This document shows, piece after piece, positions 3,952 through 5,445 of a stretch of 5,445 bases of DNA. The DNA is from Thermoprotei archaeon. GTDB taxonomy: Archaea; Thermoproteota; Thermoprotei; QMSL01; B3-G16. Below the pieces are notes generated by a model. The model saw nothing but the letters and a program-made list of their open reading frames with translations. It did not search any database and was not told the DNA's origin. Each line of letters starts with the position of its first letter. The first letter of the stretch is position 1. Both the position numbers and the translations under genes were made by a program. The stretch covers positions 1 to 5,445 of the forward strand of contig JAGGUS010000303.1 of NCBI GenBank assembly GCA_021158375.1. The letters run 5' to 3'.

Positions 3952-5445
3952 CTAAGCTATCCAATCTAAGAGGGTCTTTTTGTTCAAATCCTTAATAGCT
4001 GCGAGATCTTTCTCTTTTAGCTCAGCTCCTAGTTGTTGCTTGATGCTTATAGCCGTCCTGGGCCCTATGGATGGTATTCTGATGAGTTCTTCTAAGCTAG
4101 CCTCCTTTAGATCTTCTAATGTTCTATATCCTAGCTGATATAGAATCCTAGCTTTCACTCTACCTATGCCCTTAATTTTCACTAACTCTACTAACTCCCT
4201 CTTTACTCCATGTTTTACTCTAATCCTAAGTACGTCTAACTCTTCGGCTATATCTCTTAAAGAAAGAAGTCTTGCGATCTCTCCTGCTGAGTATAAAAGC
4301 CACTCTGCAGTCTGTGCTAATGAATATATGTCTCCAGGACCAACATCGTATTGTCTAGTTATGGTATCTTCGTCAACTTCCTCAATCCAATCCTGTAGTA
4401 GTAGGCTAGTCTTAACCTCCATTAGAAAGGCCTCGTACTCCACACTATCCTCTTCTAGTGGAGGTGGCACTAGGAATTCGTCATAATGTGCCTCTATATA
4501 TGGTAAGAGCCATTTTAAATCGCCCCGTCTTATATACAATTTCGGCATGTCCGGCGTATGACATATCAGATGTAGATAACTTAAAGTAGTGATCTTAGTG
4601 GATCTAGCACTAAGTAGTCCCTCCTTTATTCTTACTGCAGATAATGGGTCTATGTAGAGCTCGCTTATCCTCTTGCCGAACTTAGTAGCTATTAGTCTTC
4701 CATTCTTTTGAACTATTAGCTCGTTCTTAGCTAGGAATTCTAACGCCCCCTTTACATGGGCTATCATCATTTGAGTTCCATTCTGCAAGGCAAAGAATGT
4801 ATCTTTAATGAAATCCATTAACTCTGCTTCTCTATTGGCCATATTTGTAGCTATCATCGCTAGTATATGGCTCCTTATAGCTGGCTCTGAACCTAGTTTA
4901 GACCATATCAGCTCGGGCTCGGCGTTTATATACCTAAACATAAGGTAGTCTATCTCATCTTCGCTATTAGCTATTAATATCGCCTCACCTACTTCGTCAT
5001 ACTTAGGTCTCCCCGCCCTACCTGCCATCTGCTTATATTCAAGAACTGGTATCTCTACCCGACCAAATCCCGGCATATACCTCGTATAATCCTTTATAAT
5101 TACTCTACGCGCTGGTAAATTGACTCCTGCAGCTAATGTAGGAGTTGCTACTATCACCTTTATTCTATTTGCTCTAAACTCATCTTCAATTATCTTCCTA
5201 TGAATATAAGAAAGGCCAGCATGATGAAATGCAACTCCCGAGGCTACACACTCTGCTAGATCTTCTGTGAGCTTGGTTCTTTCCCCTTCTCTCCTAATAT
5301 TCCCTGCTATCTCTCGTAGACTTCGCTTCTCCTGTGATGTAAGGAGTTTAACTACATGAGATTTAAGCCTTCTCGCTGTAGCTACTGCACTATGTCTTGT
5401 ACTAACAAATACCAGAACTTGCCCTCCATTCTTTAACGAATCTAC
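3952..5445 (-). CDS. hel308: Hel308-family (Ski2-like) DNA helicase, 5' end beyond window
   Basis: The frame is open from the right edge to the TAG at 3954-3952, giving 497 residues of a protein usually near 700, so roughly the first 200 (Walker A/B motifs and domain 1) are missing. Counting from the edge, RecA domain 2 shows motif IV (VLVFVSTRH, 10-18), motif IVa (GVAFHHAGLS, 70-79), motif V (ATPTLAAGVNLP, 100-111) and motif VI (QMAGRAGRP, 139-147 with its arginines). A winged helix (about 180-265) and a helical ratchet domain (about 270-410) follow. A helix-hairpin-helix domain has KGIGRVKARIL (425-435), the equivalent of the R-x-R-A-R brake region, and IPSIGPRTA (457-465). Hel308 is an ATP-dependent 3'-5' helicase acting at stalled forks in archaea. 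The C-terminal tail KKTLLDWI (489-496) resembles a PIP box. The GTG at 5157 is internal, not a start. Confidence 0.95.
   Translation of the reverse strand, partial: VDSLKNGGQVLVFVSTRHSAVATARRLKSHVVKLLTSQEKRSLREIAGNIRREGERTKLTEDLAECVASGVAFHHAGLSYIHRKIIEDEFRANRIKVIVATPTLAAGVNLPARRVIIKDYTRYMPGFGRVEIPVLEYKQMAGRAGRPKYDEVGEAILIANSEDEIDYLMFRYINAEPELIWSKLGSEPAIRSHILAMIATNMANREAELMDFIKDTFFALQNGTQMMIAHVKGALEFLAKNELIVQKNGRLIATKFGKRISELYIDPLSAVRIKEGLLSARSTKITTLSYLHLICHTPDMPKLYIRRGDLKWLLPYIEAHYDEFLVPPPLEEDSVEYEAFLMEVKTSLLLQDWIEEVDEDTITRQYDVGPGDIYSLAQTAEWLLYSAGEIARLLSLRDIAEELDVLRIRVKHGVKRELVELVKIKGIGRVKARILYQLGYRTLEDLKEASLEELIRIPSIGPRTAISIKQQLGAELKEKDLAAIKDLNKKTLLDWIA

Noticed and set aside
4166..4486. 106-residue open frame on the + strand
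   Set aside because: It lies wholly antisense to hel308. Its Ser-rich composition is the usual product of reading the opposite strand of a Glu/Leu-rich gene.
3952..5157. hel308 starting at the GTG at 5157
   Set aside because: The frame stays open to the window edge and the 96 upstream residues carry helicase motifs IV and IVa. The GTG is a valine within motif V.
1..5445. CRISPR arrays, tRNA or rRNA genes, insertion sequences, long repeats
   Set aside because: Reading by eye on both strands gave no regularly spaced repeats, cloverleaf-like segments, transposase motifs or terminal inverted repeats. The window is almost fully occupied by coding sequence.

Overview
The window reads as a stretch of an archaeal chromosome, visibly AT-rich. 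Three things point to Archaea: a Hel308-type Ski2-like DNA helicase, an archaeal-type nicotinate phosphoribosyltransferase with a C-terminal zinc-knuckle-like segment, and expression signals made of TATA-like boxes with strong GGAGGTGA/GAGGTG ribosome binding sites, plus TTG and GTG starts. A small C2H2 zinc-finger protein and an archaellum/Tad-like membrane protein fit the same reading. I lean towards a thermophilic Thermoproteota (TACK) lineage, but the sequence alone does not settle the phylum.

Left part (2-1907, + strand): four tightly packed genes in one apparent operon that begins outside the window. The first is the C-terminal 200 residues of a multi-pass protein that looks like the archaeal TadC/FlaJ (T2SS-F) platform of a type IV pilus-like machine. 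Three small proteins (102, about 120 and about 205 residues) follow. Each has one N-terminal hydrophobic anchor and an outward-facing domain containing N-glycosylation sequons. I recognise none of the three as a named family. They are best read as pilin-like or accessory components of the same surface structure.

Middle (1908-2684, + strand): after a 72-bp gap with a TATA-like box and a perfect Shine-Dalgarno, there is a 143-residue protein with two unlike C2H2 zinc fingers. A 68-residue charged helical protein of unknown function follows, behind its own ribosome binding site and a 10-bp AT palindrome. Its stop codon overlaps that of the convergent gene downstream by six bases.

Right part (2679-5445, - strand): pncB (nicotinate phosphoribosyltransferase, NAD salvage) lies downstream of hel308 (replication-fork repair helicase). 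They are separated by 73 bp that contain both a promoter and a T-run. The hel308 gene runs off the right edge, so only its second RecA domain, winged helix, ratchet and helix-hairpin-helix domains are present. Its last residues resemble a PCNA-interacting (PIP) box.

No RNA genes, CRISPR arrays, insertion sequences or long repeats were seen, and no gene-free stretch exceeds about 75 bp. The least explained part is the set of three small anchored proteins behind the TadC/FlaJ-like gene. Nothing here proves a new system.
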